Shown here one piece after another: positions 1-6,424 of a stretch of DNA of 11,910 bases; the first letter of the stretch is position 1; each line of letters opens with the position of its first letter. The translations under genes and the position numbers were made by a program. Below the pieces are notes generated by a model that was not told the DNA's origin, ran no database searches, and saw nothing but the letters and a program-made list of their open reading frames with translations. This DNA is from Thermodesulfobacteriota bacterium (GTDB taxonomy: Bacteria; Desulfobacterota; DSM-4660; Desulfatiglandales; HGW-15): the NCBI GenBank assembly GCA_025454125.1, contig JALOPA010000013.1, forward strand, positions 1 to 11,910. The letters are read 5' to 3'.

Positions 1-887
1 GGCTGGGCCCCGATGTGCATCAAGCGCCACTGATCGAGCTGGTAGTCCTTCAGCTTGATCTGGCCGTTCTCGATGGCCACCAGGATGTCCTGGGCCCAGG
101 GAACGAGCAGGAACATGATGGTCCCCCGCTCTTCGGAAATGGCCTGAATGATCCACTCGGGTTTTGCGCCCTTGAGAAGCACCCCCTTGGCGCCCACGAT
201 GAAGCCGCCGAACCAGTGCATCTTGGCTCCGGTGTGGTAGAGAGGAGGGATGCAGATGAAATTGTCTTTGTGGGTCTGGTTGTGGTGCCGGTTCTCCACG
301 ACGCAGGCGTGCTCCAGGTTCCTCTGGGTGAGGAGAATGGGCTTGGGCTGGCCTGTGGTGCCTGATGTGAAATACAGGGCCGCTTCGTCCAAGAGGCTGA
401 TCGGAATTTTCGGTTCCGCCGCAGAGGCGCCCTTCAGAAAGTCGTCCCAGTGCTGAGCATAGGAAGGCGTCATCTCCTTGGGGCCGCAGAACACGAAATC
501 CTTCATGCCCTTGAGGTCTTTCTTGACCTTGTCGACCCGATCGATGAAATCCTCACCGAACACGATGGCTTTGCCCTCGGCAATGTCCGCGCAGTAGCGG
601 ATGTCGTCGGCGGTGAAACGGAAATTGAGAGGAACGGCCCAGGCCCCGGTTTTCAGGATTCCGAAATAAGCGGGAAGCCACTCAAGACAGTTCATCATCA
701 GGTGGATGACCTTGTCCCCTTTCTGGATTCCCTTGGCGATCAGGGCGTTCGCGACCTGGTTCGCCAGGTCGTCGAATTCTTTCCATGTAATGGAGCGCCT
801 GAGATTCTTTGCAGGTTCTCTTTCGACCAGGGCCTCTTCATCACCATAGAGTCTGGCATTTCGCGCCAGGATTTCCGTAATGATCAT
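1..887 (-). CDS. Acyl-CoA synthetase / AMP-dependent ligase, N-terminal part (runs off left edge)
   Basis: Class I adenylate-forming enzyme that would activate a carboxylic acid with ATP to an acyl-AMP and then form a CoA thioester; 295 residues are visible and the C-terminal part lies outside the window. The phosphate-binding loop reads YFTSGTTGQPKPILLTQRN at about residues 172-190. A second family motif, PPLYHTG, lies near 214-220. The substrate cannot be told from this half, though medium or long-chain fatty acids are a reasonable guess for this family. The ATG at 887 is chosen because GGAGGGTG lies 5 bases upstream (893-900) and a sigma70-like promoter sits at 933-961. In the loop the usual Gly after the Pro-Lys pair is Pro and the usual His of the LTH segment is Gln. 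The gene appears monocistronic relative to the upstream TPR gene, 263 bp away. Confidence 0.93.
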   Translation of the reverse strand, partial: MIITEILARNARLYGDEEALVEREPAKNLRRSITWKEFDDLANQVANALIAKGIQKGDKVIHLMMNCLEWLPAYFGILKTGAWAVPLNFRFTADDIRYCADIAEGKAIVFGEDFIDRVDKVKKDLKGMKDFVFCGPKEMTPSYAQHWDDFLKGASAAEPKIPISLLDEAALYFTSGTTGQPKPILLTQRNLEHACVVENRHHNQTHKDNFICIPPLYHTGAKMHWFGGFIVGAKGVLLKGAKPEWIIQAISEERGTIMFLLVPWAQDILVAIENGQIKLKDYQLDQWRLMHIGAQ

Positions 888-892
888 CGGTT

Positions 893-900
893 CACCCTCC
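893..900 (-). promoter_or_regulatory. Strong ribosome binding site of the acyl-CoA synthetase gene
   Basis: Read on the minus strand this is GGAGGGTG, 5 bases before the ATG at 887. It is one of the best Shine-Dalgarno matches in the window and fixes the start of the acyl-CoA synthetase gene. Confidence 0.75.
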
Positions 901-910
901 CCGTGCAAAA

Positions 911-928
911 GCTACAATTTAGCTACAA
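911..928 (-). repeat. Direct repeat at the start of the acyl-CoA synthetase transcript, possible operator
   Basis: Two identical 7-bp copies, GCTACAA on the plus strand, lie at 911-917 and 922-928. Their starts are 11 bp apart, about one helical turn. They sit just downstream of the predicted -10 box (933-938), around and after the expected transcription start. This is where a repressor would block transcription. The repeat itself is seen directly; an operator role is inference. Confidence 0.4.
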
Positions 929-932
929 CGTG

Positions 933-961
933 ACCATAGATGATCGGAATTTCCTTGTCAA
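933..961 (-). promoter_or_regulatory. Sigma70-type promoter for the acyl-CoA synthetase gene
   Basis: On the minus strand TTGACA (956-961, a perfect -35 box) is followed after exactly 17 bp by TATGGT (933-938, 4 of 6 matches to the -10 consensus). Transcription would start near 926, giving a leader of about 40 bases that carries the strong ribosome binding site. This is the best promoter in the window. Confidence 0.6.
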
Positions 962-1080
962 GCAAAAATCAAAACGCCACGCACAGGAGCGCGAGGGGAG
1001 GGTCGATCGGGATTGTTTACGGATTCCGCACTGTTAAGCGAAGGAAACTCACCCGGTGGAACAGTCGAGAACCGCAGCTT

Positions 1081-1155
1081 CCAGCGCAATAGCCGCTGGG
1101 ACTTGGTGGCACGGACAAGCCGCCAGGGCTTGTCCGCGTGAACCTCTGCTTCACG
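1081..1155 (-). other. Three consecutive hairpins after the YfgM-like gene
   Basis: Three inverted repeats follow one another. The first is CGTGAA/TTCACG at 1137-1142 and 1150-1155, which includes the stop codon of the TPR gene. The second is a perfect 10-bp stem, CGGACAAGCC/GGCTTGTCCG, at 1112-1121 and 1127-1136 with a 5-base loop. The third is CCAGCG/CGCTGG at 1081-1086 and 1094-1099. No T-run follows on the minus strand, so this is not a classical intrinsic terminator. A transcript-end stabiliser or Rho-linked terminator is possible. Confidence 0.5.
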
Positions 1156-1846
1156 AGGAATAGTCGTTGAGGCGGGCCTTGGCCATGGAGAGAAAAGGGG
1201 AATTCTTGTACTTCTCGATGAAATCCTTGAGCGTTTCTTTGGCTTTGTCCGGCTGCTTGGAAAGGCCGTAGACCCGTGCGAGGTTGAGGGTCGCCTGCTC
1301 TTTGAAGGAGGGCTCGGAGCTGGAAAGGATCTTTTGAAGAGCCTCTGCGGATTTCCCGAAATCCCCCTGGCCTTCATAGCTCGCCGCCAACGCGAGCAAA
1401 GCCAGAGAGTGGTAGGTCGTGTTCTCAGGCACTTCCTTGAGATAGGCCTCGTAGAGAGGGACGGCTTCGTTGTATTTCTTTTCAAGGAATTTGAGGTGGG
1501 CGATCTGCGGCGGCGCCAGCCGGCTCGCCTTGGAAAGCCCGTGATCGGTGATCACTTTCTTGAAGAGCTCCTCCGACTTCTTCACCGCTTCGTCGTCGGC
1601 CTTGATTTCCTTTATTTTGACCACCTCATAGTAGGCGGCGTCGTAGGCTTCCTGGCCCTTCTTGTTGGCGTAGTTGAAGTAATAATTGACACCGAGGTAA
1701 ACCAGCGCGGCCGCCACCAGGACGCCACCCGCAATCTTGAAGGGCTTGGCATGCGACTGAACGTAGAGAATTGCCCTGCTTGAAACGGTCATGAACTCAT
1801 CAGGGCTTTTCAGCAGTTCCTTGCGGGTCACTTTTTCTTTTACCAT
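1151..1846 (-). CDS. YfgM-like membrane-anchored tetratricopeptide repeat protein
   Basis: A 231-residue protein with a short charged cytoplasmic N-terminus, one membrane segment at about residues 36-56 and a C-terminal domain of helical repeat pairs with TPR spacing (about 65-228). This is the layout of the YfgM/TPR_21 family. E. coli YfgM is an inner-membrane partner of the SecYEG translocon and of periplasmic chaperones, with its TPR domain in the periplasm. Whether this homologue does the same is inference. The ATG at 1846 has AGGTGA 3 bases upstream, rather close. The gene is divergent from dedA across 147 bp and is followed by three hairpins. No catalytic motif is seen. A generic TPR scaffold of unknown role is the alternative. 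Confidence 0.85.
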   Translation of the reverse strand: MVKEKVTRKELLKSPDEFMTVSSRAILYVQSHAKPFKIAGGVLVAAALVYLGVNYYFNYANKKGQEAYDAAYYEVVKIKEIKADDEAVKKSEELFKKVITDHGLSKASRLAPPQIAHLKFLEKKYNEAVPLYEAYLKEVPENTTYHSLALLALAASYEGQGDFGKSAEALQKILSSSEPSFKEQATLNLARVYGLSKQPDKAKETLKDFIEKYKNSPFLSMAKARLNDYSS

Positions 1847-1880
1847 GTCTCACCTATCGCTCATGCTAGAATTCTTGATT

Positions 1881-1909
1881 CGTCTAACAGATGCCTATAA
1901 GGCCGTCAA
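1881..1909 (-). promoter_or_regulatory. Candidate promoter for the YfgM-like TPR gene
   Basis: On the minus strand TTGACG (1904-1909) is followed after 17 bp by TAGACG (1881-1886), with TG one base before the -10 box as in extended -10 promoters. The -35 box is good and the -10 box weak. It would give a leader of about 30 bases. It shares the divergent intergenic region with the dedA promoter candidate. Confidence 0.35.
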
Positions 1910-1921
1910 TCTCTTTTTTCT

Positions 1922-1949
1922 TTTGGAATCAAGGACGATCGAGTATAAG
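1922..1949 (+). promoter_or_regulatory. Candidate promoter for dedA
   Basis: TATAAG at 1944-1949 matches five of six -10 positions. TTTGGA at 1922-1927, 16 bp upstream, is a weak -35 box. The position, about 45 bp before the dedA start and back to back with the opposite promoter, supports it; the -35 match does not. Confidence 0.35.
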
Positions 1950-1993
1950 TAGGCTCCTTTAGAGACGATCTCCGCCTGACAGAGACTCAAGAG

Positions 1994-2614
1994 ATGACCA
2001 TCGAGAAATTCCTGAGCGAACTGCGAGACCTTCCCGACGTCCTGATCTACCTCCTCTTGGGACTGAGCGCTTTTGTGGAGAATCTGGTGCCGCCCATTCC
2101 CGGTGACACGATTACCGCTTTCGGGGCTTTCCTGGTGGGAGTGGGCAAGCTGAGCTTTGCCTGGGTCTACATTTCCACAACGATCGGCAGCCTGCTCGGA
2201 TTCATGTGCCTCTTCTGGCTCGGCGGATTTCTGGGAAGGCATTTCTTCATTGAGCGGGATTTCCGGTTCCTTCGGGCAAAAGACATTATCAAGGCCGAGG
2301 AATGGTTTGGACGGTACGGGTATTTTCTCATCCTCTTCAACCGATTCATGCCGGGGATCCGGTCCGCTGTTGCTCTGGCTGCAGGCATATCGCGGTTCAG
2401 AACCGTCCCTGTGCTGTTCCTCTCCCTCCTGAGCTGCGCCGCATGGAACCTGATCTGGATCTTCATGGGCCACACCCTCGGGACCCACTGGGAAACGGTG
2501 GAAAAAAAGATGGGGGATTTCCTGGTGCGGTACAATGTGGCCATGATCGTTCTGATCGTTCTGGTCGTCCTCTTCTTTACTTTCAAAAAGAGGTTTCGAA
2601 AAAAACCGGAATGA
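1994..2614 (+). CDS. DedA-family integral membrane protein
   Basis: A 206-residue protein of the DedA (SNARE-associated/VTT domain) family, of usual length. The N-terminal hallmark is ENLVPPIPGD at residues 29-38, with the conserved acidic residue E29. The second hallmark, FNRFMPGIR at 115-123, supplies the two conserved arginines R117 and R123. Hydrophobic segments lie at about 16-32, 38-52, 55-80, 108-130, 138-162 and 181-198. The C-terminus is a basic cytoplasmic tail. Family members are lipid scramblases or translocases; some recycle undecaprenyl phosphate, and loss affects membrane potential and envelope integrity. The substrate here is not determinable. The ATG at 1994 has only a weak purine-rich stretch upstream. 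A possible envelope link to the YfgM-like gene transcribed away from it is context only. Confidence 0.92.
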   Translation: MTIEKFLSELRDLPDVLIYLLLGLSAFVENLVPPIPGDTITAFGAFLVGVGKLSFAWVYISTTIGSLLGFMCLFWLGGFLGRHFFIERDFRFLRAKDIIKAEEWFGRYGYFLILFNRFMPGIRSAVALAAGISRFRTVPVLFLSLLSCAAWNLIWIFMGHTLGTHWETVEKKMGDFLVRYNVAMIVLIVLVVLFFTFKKRFRKKPE

Positions 2615-2639
2615 AGCGCACTCCGACGGGTCAGGGCAT

Positions 2640-2667
2640 TTGATTTTGGTTTTTTTAGATGTATATT
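2640..2667 (+). promoter_or_regulatory. Candidate promoter for moaA
   Basis: TTGATT at 2640-2645 and TATATT at 2662-2667 are 16 bp apart, within the AT-rich 70-bp gap between dedA and moaA. Transcription would start near 2674, leaving a leader of only about 11 bases. That fits the lack of a clear ribosome binding site, and it leaves no room for a molybdenum-cofactor riboswitch. moaA could also be read from the dedA promoter. Confidence 0.4.
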
Positions 2668-2684
2668 CTTAGGCACGTGATGCA

Positions 2685-3680
2685 ATGAATACTGAACTTT
2701 CTCCCCTAGAGGGACACAGAACGATCAATTACCTCCGTCTTTCGGTGACGGATCGATGCAACCTGAGATGCCTGTACTGCATGCCGGAAGAAGGGGTGGA
2801 CTTTGTCCCGCACAATGAGGTTCTTTCCTATGAAGAGATGCTCCGCTTGGTTGAGCTCACCGTCAAGGCCGGCATACGCAAGGTGCGGCTGACCGGCGGG
2901 GAGCCGCTGGTCCGCAAGGGCTTCATCGGCTTTTTGGAAAAGCTTTCCGCAATCGAGGACCTGCAGGAAATCTCCCTGACCACGAATGGGGTTCTCCTCA
3001 ACGAATTCGCTCTGGACATCAAGCGCTGCGGCATCTGCCGCATCAACGTGAGCCTGGACTCCCTCGATCCCCAGAAATTCGCTCGCATTACAGGACGCGA
3101 CTACCTTCACCGTGTGCTGGAGGGCATCAAGGAGGCGGAGCATCTCGGGTTTAGCCCCATCAAGATCAACGTGGTGGCCATGAAAGGGATCAACGACGAC
3201 GAGATTCTCGATTTCGGGCGCCTCACCTTCACGAAACCCTACCACGTCCGATTCATCGAGTTCATGCCCGTCGGGAAGAACAACAGCTGGACGAACGACC
3301 GGTTCATCCCCGCCGATGAGATTTTGGCTGTCCTCAGGACCCTGGGAGAGCTGAAGCCCCTGGAGCACAATTCTTTGGACGGGCCCGCCCAGCGCTACAG
3401 GCTGCAGGGAGCCAAGGGAGAAATCGGGTTGATCGGCGCCATCAGCCACCACTTCTGCGCCCAGTGCAACCGATTACGCCTCACCGCCGAAGGCCATCTG
3501 AGAGGGTGCCTCTTCTCCGACCAGGAAATCGACGTCAAGACCCCTCTTCGCGAAGGGCGGGGGGAGAAGGATCTTCTCGATCTGGTCAAGCTCGCTATTG
3601 AAAGAAAGCCCAAAGACCACGGGATTCTTCAGAGGGAGCCCAAGAAGTGCGTGAGGCACATGTCGAGCATTGGGGGATAG
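2685..3680 (+). CDS. moaA: GTP 3',8-cyclase MoaA (molybdenum cofactor synthesis, radical SAM)
   Basis: Catalyses the first step of molybdenum cofactor synthesis. It cyclises GTP to 3',8-cyclo-7,8-dihydro-GTP by radical SAM chemistry, and MoaC then makes cyclic pyranopterin monophosphate. The N-terminal [4Fe-4S] motif CxxxCxxC is C25, C29 and C32, and the SAM-binding GGEP is at 71-74. The second cluster, specific to MoaA, is C258, C261 and C275 (CxxC-x13-C). The C-terminal Gly-Gly tail needed for catalysis is present as the last two of 331 residues. Length and all key residues are normal, so the enzyme should be active. The start is forced by an in-frame TAG 15 bp upstream. No other moa, mog or moe gene is in the window. 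The final codons run directly into the intergenic repeat array. Confidence 0.97.
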   Translation: MNTELSPLEGHRTINYLRLSVTDRCNLRCLYCMPEEGVDFVPHNEVLSYEEMLRLVELTVKAGIRKVRLTGGEPLVRKGFIGFLEKLSAIEDLQEISLTTNGVLLNEFALDIKRCGICRINVSLDSLDPQKFARITGRDYLHRVLEGIKEAEHLGFSPIKINVVAMKGINDDEILDFGRLTFTKPYHVRFIEFMPVGKNNSWTNDRFIPADEILAVLRTLGELKPLEHNSLDGPAQRYRLQGAKGEIGLIGAISHHFCAQCNRLRLTAEGHLRGCLFSDQEIDVKTPLREGRGEKDLLDLVKLAIERKPKDHGILQREPKKCVRHMSSIGG

Positions 3681-3826
3681 AATAGGATTCTGGGATTCTG
3701 GAATGCTGGAATTGGGGGATTCTGGAATGCTGGAATTGGGGGATTCTGGAATTCCTCAATTCGCAATTCCCTAATTCCTCAATCCCAGAATTCGCAATCC
3801 CAGAATTCCAGAATTCCTCAATCTGT
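3671..3826. repeat. Array of degenerate 8-bp units with a strand switch, between convergent genes
   Basis: From 3750 rightward the plus strand parses into consecutive 7-8 bp units beginning AAT: AATTCCTC, AATTCGC, AATTCCCT, AATTCCTC, AATCCCAG, AATTCGC, AATCCCAG, AATTCCAG, AATTCCTC, then AATCTG. Left of the palindrome GGAATTCC (3748-3755) the same kind of unit occurs on the opposite strand (AATTCCAG, CATTCCAG, AATCCCCC). That left half includes an exact 24-bp tandem duplication at 3694-3741. The two halves are partly complementary, so a transcript from either side could fold here. The position between convergent moaA and the lolB-like gene makes a shared transcription end plausible. The stop codons of both genes lie in repeat-like sequence. 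No open frame here looks like a protein. Confidence 0.85.
3694..3751 (+). repeat. 24-bp tandem repeat, 2.4 copies
   Basis: Two identical 24-bp copies (3694-3717 and 3718-3741) are followed by the first 10 bases of a third (3742-3751). Each copy contains three 8-bp units of the surrounding array, so it looks like a recent slippage duplication within it. Confidence 0.9.
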
Positions 3827-4618
3827 TTTCTCTTTTTCAATGCGCTCTGTTTCAAACCCCGGTGGGATCTCCATCCGGAAGATCTCATCAGGGATCGGTT
3901 TGTTGAAGACCATTTTTCCGTTCTTCAGTGTGAGGCTCCGAGTGCCTTCCAGTTGCCTCACTCTCACTTCCCCGGCATAGAGGATGCCGCCCTCCTGCTG
4001 AAAATCCAGGTACCTCACCCCGACCTTTCGCTGAGGAAAGAGAGTTTGTCGCGGCAGACCGCTTTCCGGGTCGAGATCCAGGATTTCCGATTCATCCCCG
4101 TTCCGGTCCAGGACGCTCAACCGGTCCGCGGTCCTCGACTCCCTCCGCCCCCCGGACCGGAGTTTGGGAAATCCGCGAACCACGTCCCAGATCAGGTCCG
4201 CGTCCAGATCGGCCGGGAAGAACTTCGACAAAGCTCCGGGGGCCAGGTCGCCCATGTAGAGTTTTCTCTCCCCGTAGGATAGGGCCTTGAAGGACTTGCC
4301 CACCACCACAAGGTGCAAGATCGGTTGGCCCCACGCGTGAGTGACCTCGATCCTCAGTCTCAGAGGGGTTCTGGTCCCTGCGATCAGGGTGTTGGCCTCC
4401 TGATCCCAGTACCAGTCCTTGACGACCATCTGCCCGGTGTTGAAGAAGGTGTCTGCCGCCTCTTCCTGCGCTTTCAGGAGGGACAGGACCTTTTCCACTT
4501 CCTGGTCACTCAGGGGTTTTTTCAAAAAAACCGGGGCGCACCCGGACAGGGTGACGAGGACGATCAGGACGAGGATGATCCGCATCCTCGGGCTGCAAAG
4601 GCAGGAGGGTTCTTTCAT
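3818..4618 (-). CDS. LolB/DUF4292-like outer-membrane lipoprotein
   Basis: A 266-residue predicted lipoprotein. A hydrophobic stretch from about residue 13 ends in the lipobox LSGC with the acylated Cys at 27, followed by Ala, compatible with export to the outer membrane. The mature part has alternating hydrophobic beta-strands (for example about 78-125 and 205-250) typical of the LolB/DUF4292 half-barrel fold, which in LolB inserts lipoproteins into the outer membrane. The start at 4618 overlaps the upstream TPR stop by 4 bp (ATGA), implying translational coupling. An internal Met at residue 12 would give a more compact signal peptide, but the GAGG before it touches the start codon. TPR gene followed by LolB gene is also the order seen in Pseudomonas. 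Assignment to LolB rather than a generic DUF4292 protein is not secure. The stop codon falls inside the repeat array. Confidence 0.8.
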   Translation of the reverse strand: MKEPSCLCSPRMRIILVLIVLVTLSGCAPVFLKKPLSDQEVEKVLSLLKAQEEAADTFFNTGQMVVKDWYWDQEANTLIAGTRTPLRLRIEVTHAWGQPILHLVVVGKSFKALSYGERKLYMGDLAPGALSKFFPADLDADLIWDVVRGFPKLRSGGRRESRTADRLSVLDRNGDESEILDLDPESGLPRQTLFPQRKVGVRYLDFQQEGGILYAGEVRVRQLEGTRSLTLKNGKMVFNKPIPDEIFRMEIPPGFETERIEKEKTD

Positions 4619-6390
4619 GGCCGAAGGGCTTTGGAGGATCGTTTGTTCTCAGGAGGGTGTTGTTTGAGGAGCTTTTTCAACTGCTCGATCTTCTCCTTCA
4701 CTTTGTCGGATTGAGGATGATTCAGGGTCAAAGCCCTTTCGTATTCTTCCAGAGACTTTTCGTACATTCTTTTCTTGAAATAGACGTCGCCCAGGTGTTC
4801 GACGATGGTGGGGTCGTTGGGAACCAGTTTGGACGCCTCAAGCAGGTATTTCAGGGCTTCGTCGTAAAGCCCCTTCTGATAATAGACCCAGCCCAGGCTG
4901 TCGATGATGTAACCGCTGTCCGGTTTGATTTTGAGGGCCCTTTGGATCATGTCCATCGCTTCTTCGAGCCGGATGCCCTGCTCCGCGTAGGTGTACCCGA
5001 TGTAGTTCAAGGCATCCGCATGCTCCGGCTGGATCTCGAGAATTCGCCTCATCTGTTCGAGGCTTTTGTCCTTGTCCCCCTTCTTGTCGAGAATCACGCC
5101 CATCCGGAAAAACAGTTCCAGATTCTTTGCGTCCACCTTTTGCCCCCGTTCGAGGGCTTCGATCGCCTTGTCGTAGTCTTTCCGGTTCTCGTAGATCGAC
5201 GAGAGCATCAGGTAGAGCTCGACCTTGTCTTTTTCGATCTGAATGGCCTTTTCGAGAATCCCGATGGCCTCCTCGGAACGGCCTTGGCTCTCCAGGATGA
5301 AAGCAATGTGGATTCTGGCATTCACATAATATTCGGAACCCGCTTTGATTTTCTGGAAGTGATCGAGAGCCTTCTCCTGTTCCCCCTTTTCTTCGTAAGC
5401 CGAGGCCAGATAGTACCTGGACTTGTCGTCCTCGGGCCAGGCCTTCACGATGAGATTCAGCTCGGCAATGGACTCGTCCAGCTTCCCGTGGCGGAGGTAG
5501 ATCAAGCCCAGCGTCTGCCGGCCCGGGTCCCCGGGGCTGGTCTGAGCCTTGATCTCTTCCATTTGGCTCTCCGCTTTCTTGTTTTCCCCGAGTTTGTAGT
5601 ACATGAGGATGAGTCGTTCGCGCACGGTCACGTTCGCGGGATAAAAGCTGAGAAGTTTTTCGTAGAGGGCTGCCGCATCGGCGTAGCGCTTCTTGACCTG
5701 GTAGAGAGCCCCCAGGTCGAAAAGCGCCGGCTCCATGCTCTCGTTCAGTTTCAGGGCCTCCAGGTAGGCCTTTTCGGCCTCAGCGTGATTCCCCATTTCC
5801 AGGTAAACCCGGCCCCGGTAGTACCAGGCGATCAGGAGATTGGGGTCGTCCTGAATCAGACGATCCAGTTCCCCCAGCGCGGCGTCGTATTGTCCTTTCC
5901 GGATGAGGAGGGTGGTCAACACAAGACGGGCTCTCTTCTGCCGCGGCTCCAGCTCCAGGATTTTGCGGTACTCCTGGATGGCGGCGTCATCGTCTTTCAC
6001 CTGGGAGTACATCTCCGCCAGCAGGGCCCGGTTCTCGATGCTGCCCGGCGCGAGAGCGACGCTCTTCAAGGCATACTCCAGAGCGCCCTGATCCTGTTTG
6101 AGCACCCTGAGCACGCCGGCCATTTTCGCAAACAGATAGGCGGAGTTGGGATCCTGCTCGATGGCCATCAGGAGAAATTGCCGTGCCTCCTCGTACCGCC
6201 CATCCAGTTCAGCGAGGGACGCTGAAACAAAATATCGGTAGGCGAGTTCCAGACGATCGTCTTCCTCGCCTCCGTCCTGAATCGCCACCTCTTCCGTCAG
6301 CGGCTCCGGTTGGCTTTTAGGCTCCACGCCCGCGCAGGAGAGCAGCAACAGGAGGGCGCAACAATAGAGCAGCCGGTATCGGGTTTTCAT
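4615..6390 (-). CDS. Large TPR lipoprotein with about 15 tetratricopeptide repeats
   Basis: A 591-residue lipoprotein made almost wholly of TPRs. The signal peptide ends in LLSC with Cys 19 as the acylation site, followed by a short acidic linker (about 22-44). Roughly fifteen 34-residue repeats then run from about 45 to 560, and a Lys-rich tail closes the protein. Repeats 13-14 contain DALNYIGYTYAEQG and DSLGWVYYQKG, typical of this class of large bacterial TPR proteins. It probably acts as a protein-binding scaffold at the envelope; no enzymatic motif is seen. The frame is open to 6456, but the ATG at 6390 is preferred: AAGGA lies 4 bases upstream, it directly precedes the signal peptide, and it avoids overlap with the sigma factor gene. 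It is coupled by a 4-bp overlap to the LolB-like gene. Confidence 0.9.
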   Translation of the reverse strand: MKTRYRLLYCCALLLLLSCAGVEPKSQPEPLTEEVAIQDGGEEDDRLELAYRYFVSASLAELDGRYEEARQFLLMAIEQDPNSAYLFAKMAGVLRVLKQDQGALEYALKSVALAPGSIENRALLAEMYSQVKDDDAAIQEYRKILELEPRQKRARLVLTTLLIRKGQYDAALGELDRLIQDDPNLLIAWYYRGRVYLEMGNHAEAEKAYLEALKLNESMEPALFDLGALYQVKKRYADAAALYEKLLSFYPANVTVRERLILMYYKLGENKKAESQMEEIKAQTSPGDPGRQTLGLIYLRHGKLDESIAELNLIVKAWPEDDKSRYYLASAYEEKGEQEKALDHFQKIKAGSEYYVNARIHIAFILESQGRSEEAIGILEKAIQIEKDKVELYLMLSSIYENRKDYDKAIEALERGQKVDAKNLELFFRMGVILDKKGDKDKSLEQMRRILEIQPEHADALNYIGYTYAEQGIRLEEAMDMIQRALKIKPDSGYIIDSLGWVYYQKGLYDEALKYLLEASKLVPNDPTIVEHLGDVYFKKRMYEKSLEEYERALTLNHPQSDKVKEKIEQLKKLLKQHPPENKRSSKALRP

Positions 6391-6424
6391 CGCATCCTTC
6401 AAGCCGGAGCTTGCGGCCCCTCGC

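Noticed and set aside
450..1037. 195-codon plus-strand frame reaching into the intergenic region
   Set aside because: Mostly antisense to the acyl-CoA synthetase gene; no ribosome binding site or domain supports it.
2587..2610. Possible terminator at the end of dedA (GGTTT...AAACC)
   Set aside because: The stem is 5 bp, AT-rich and inside the coding sequence, with no T-run directly after it.
3694..3751. CRISPR-like direct repeats
   Set aside because: The copies abut without spacers and no cas genes are nearby.
3686..3826. Protein-coding reading of the repeat region (Ile-Pro-Gln-Phe-Gln-type peptides)
   Set aside because: The peptide periodicity simply reflects the DNA repeat; no start signal or family.
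4657..6225. 522-codon open frame on the plus strand
   Set aside because: It lies wholly antisense to the TPR lipoprotein gene. Its product is a Leu/Val/Phe-rich mirror of the TPR codons with no motif or plausible start signal; GC-rich codon use on the opposite strand explains it.
6369..6402. RpoH-type promoter look-alike (CTTGAA, 14 bp, CCCGATA) on the minus strand
   Set aside because: The -10-like part lies inside the TPR gene after its start codon, so transcripts would miss the start; the match past CCC is poor.
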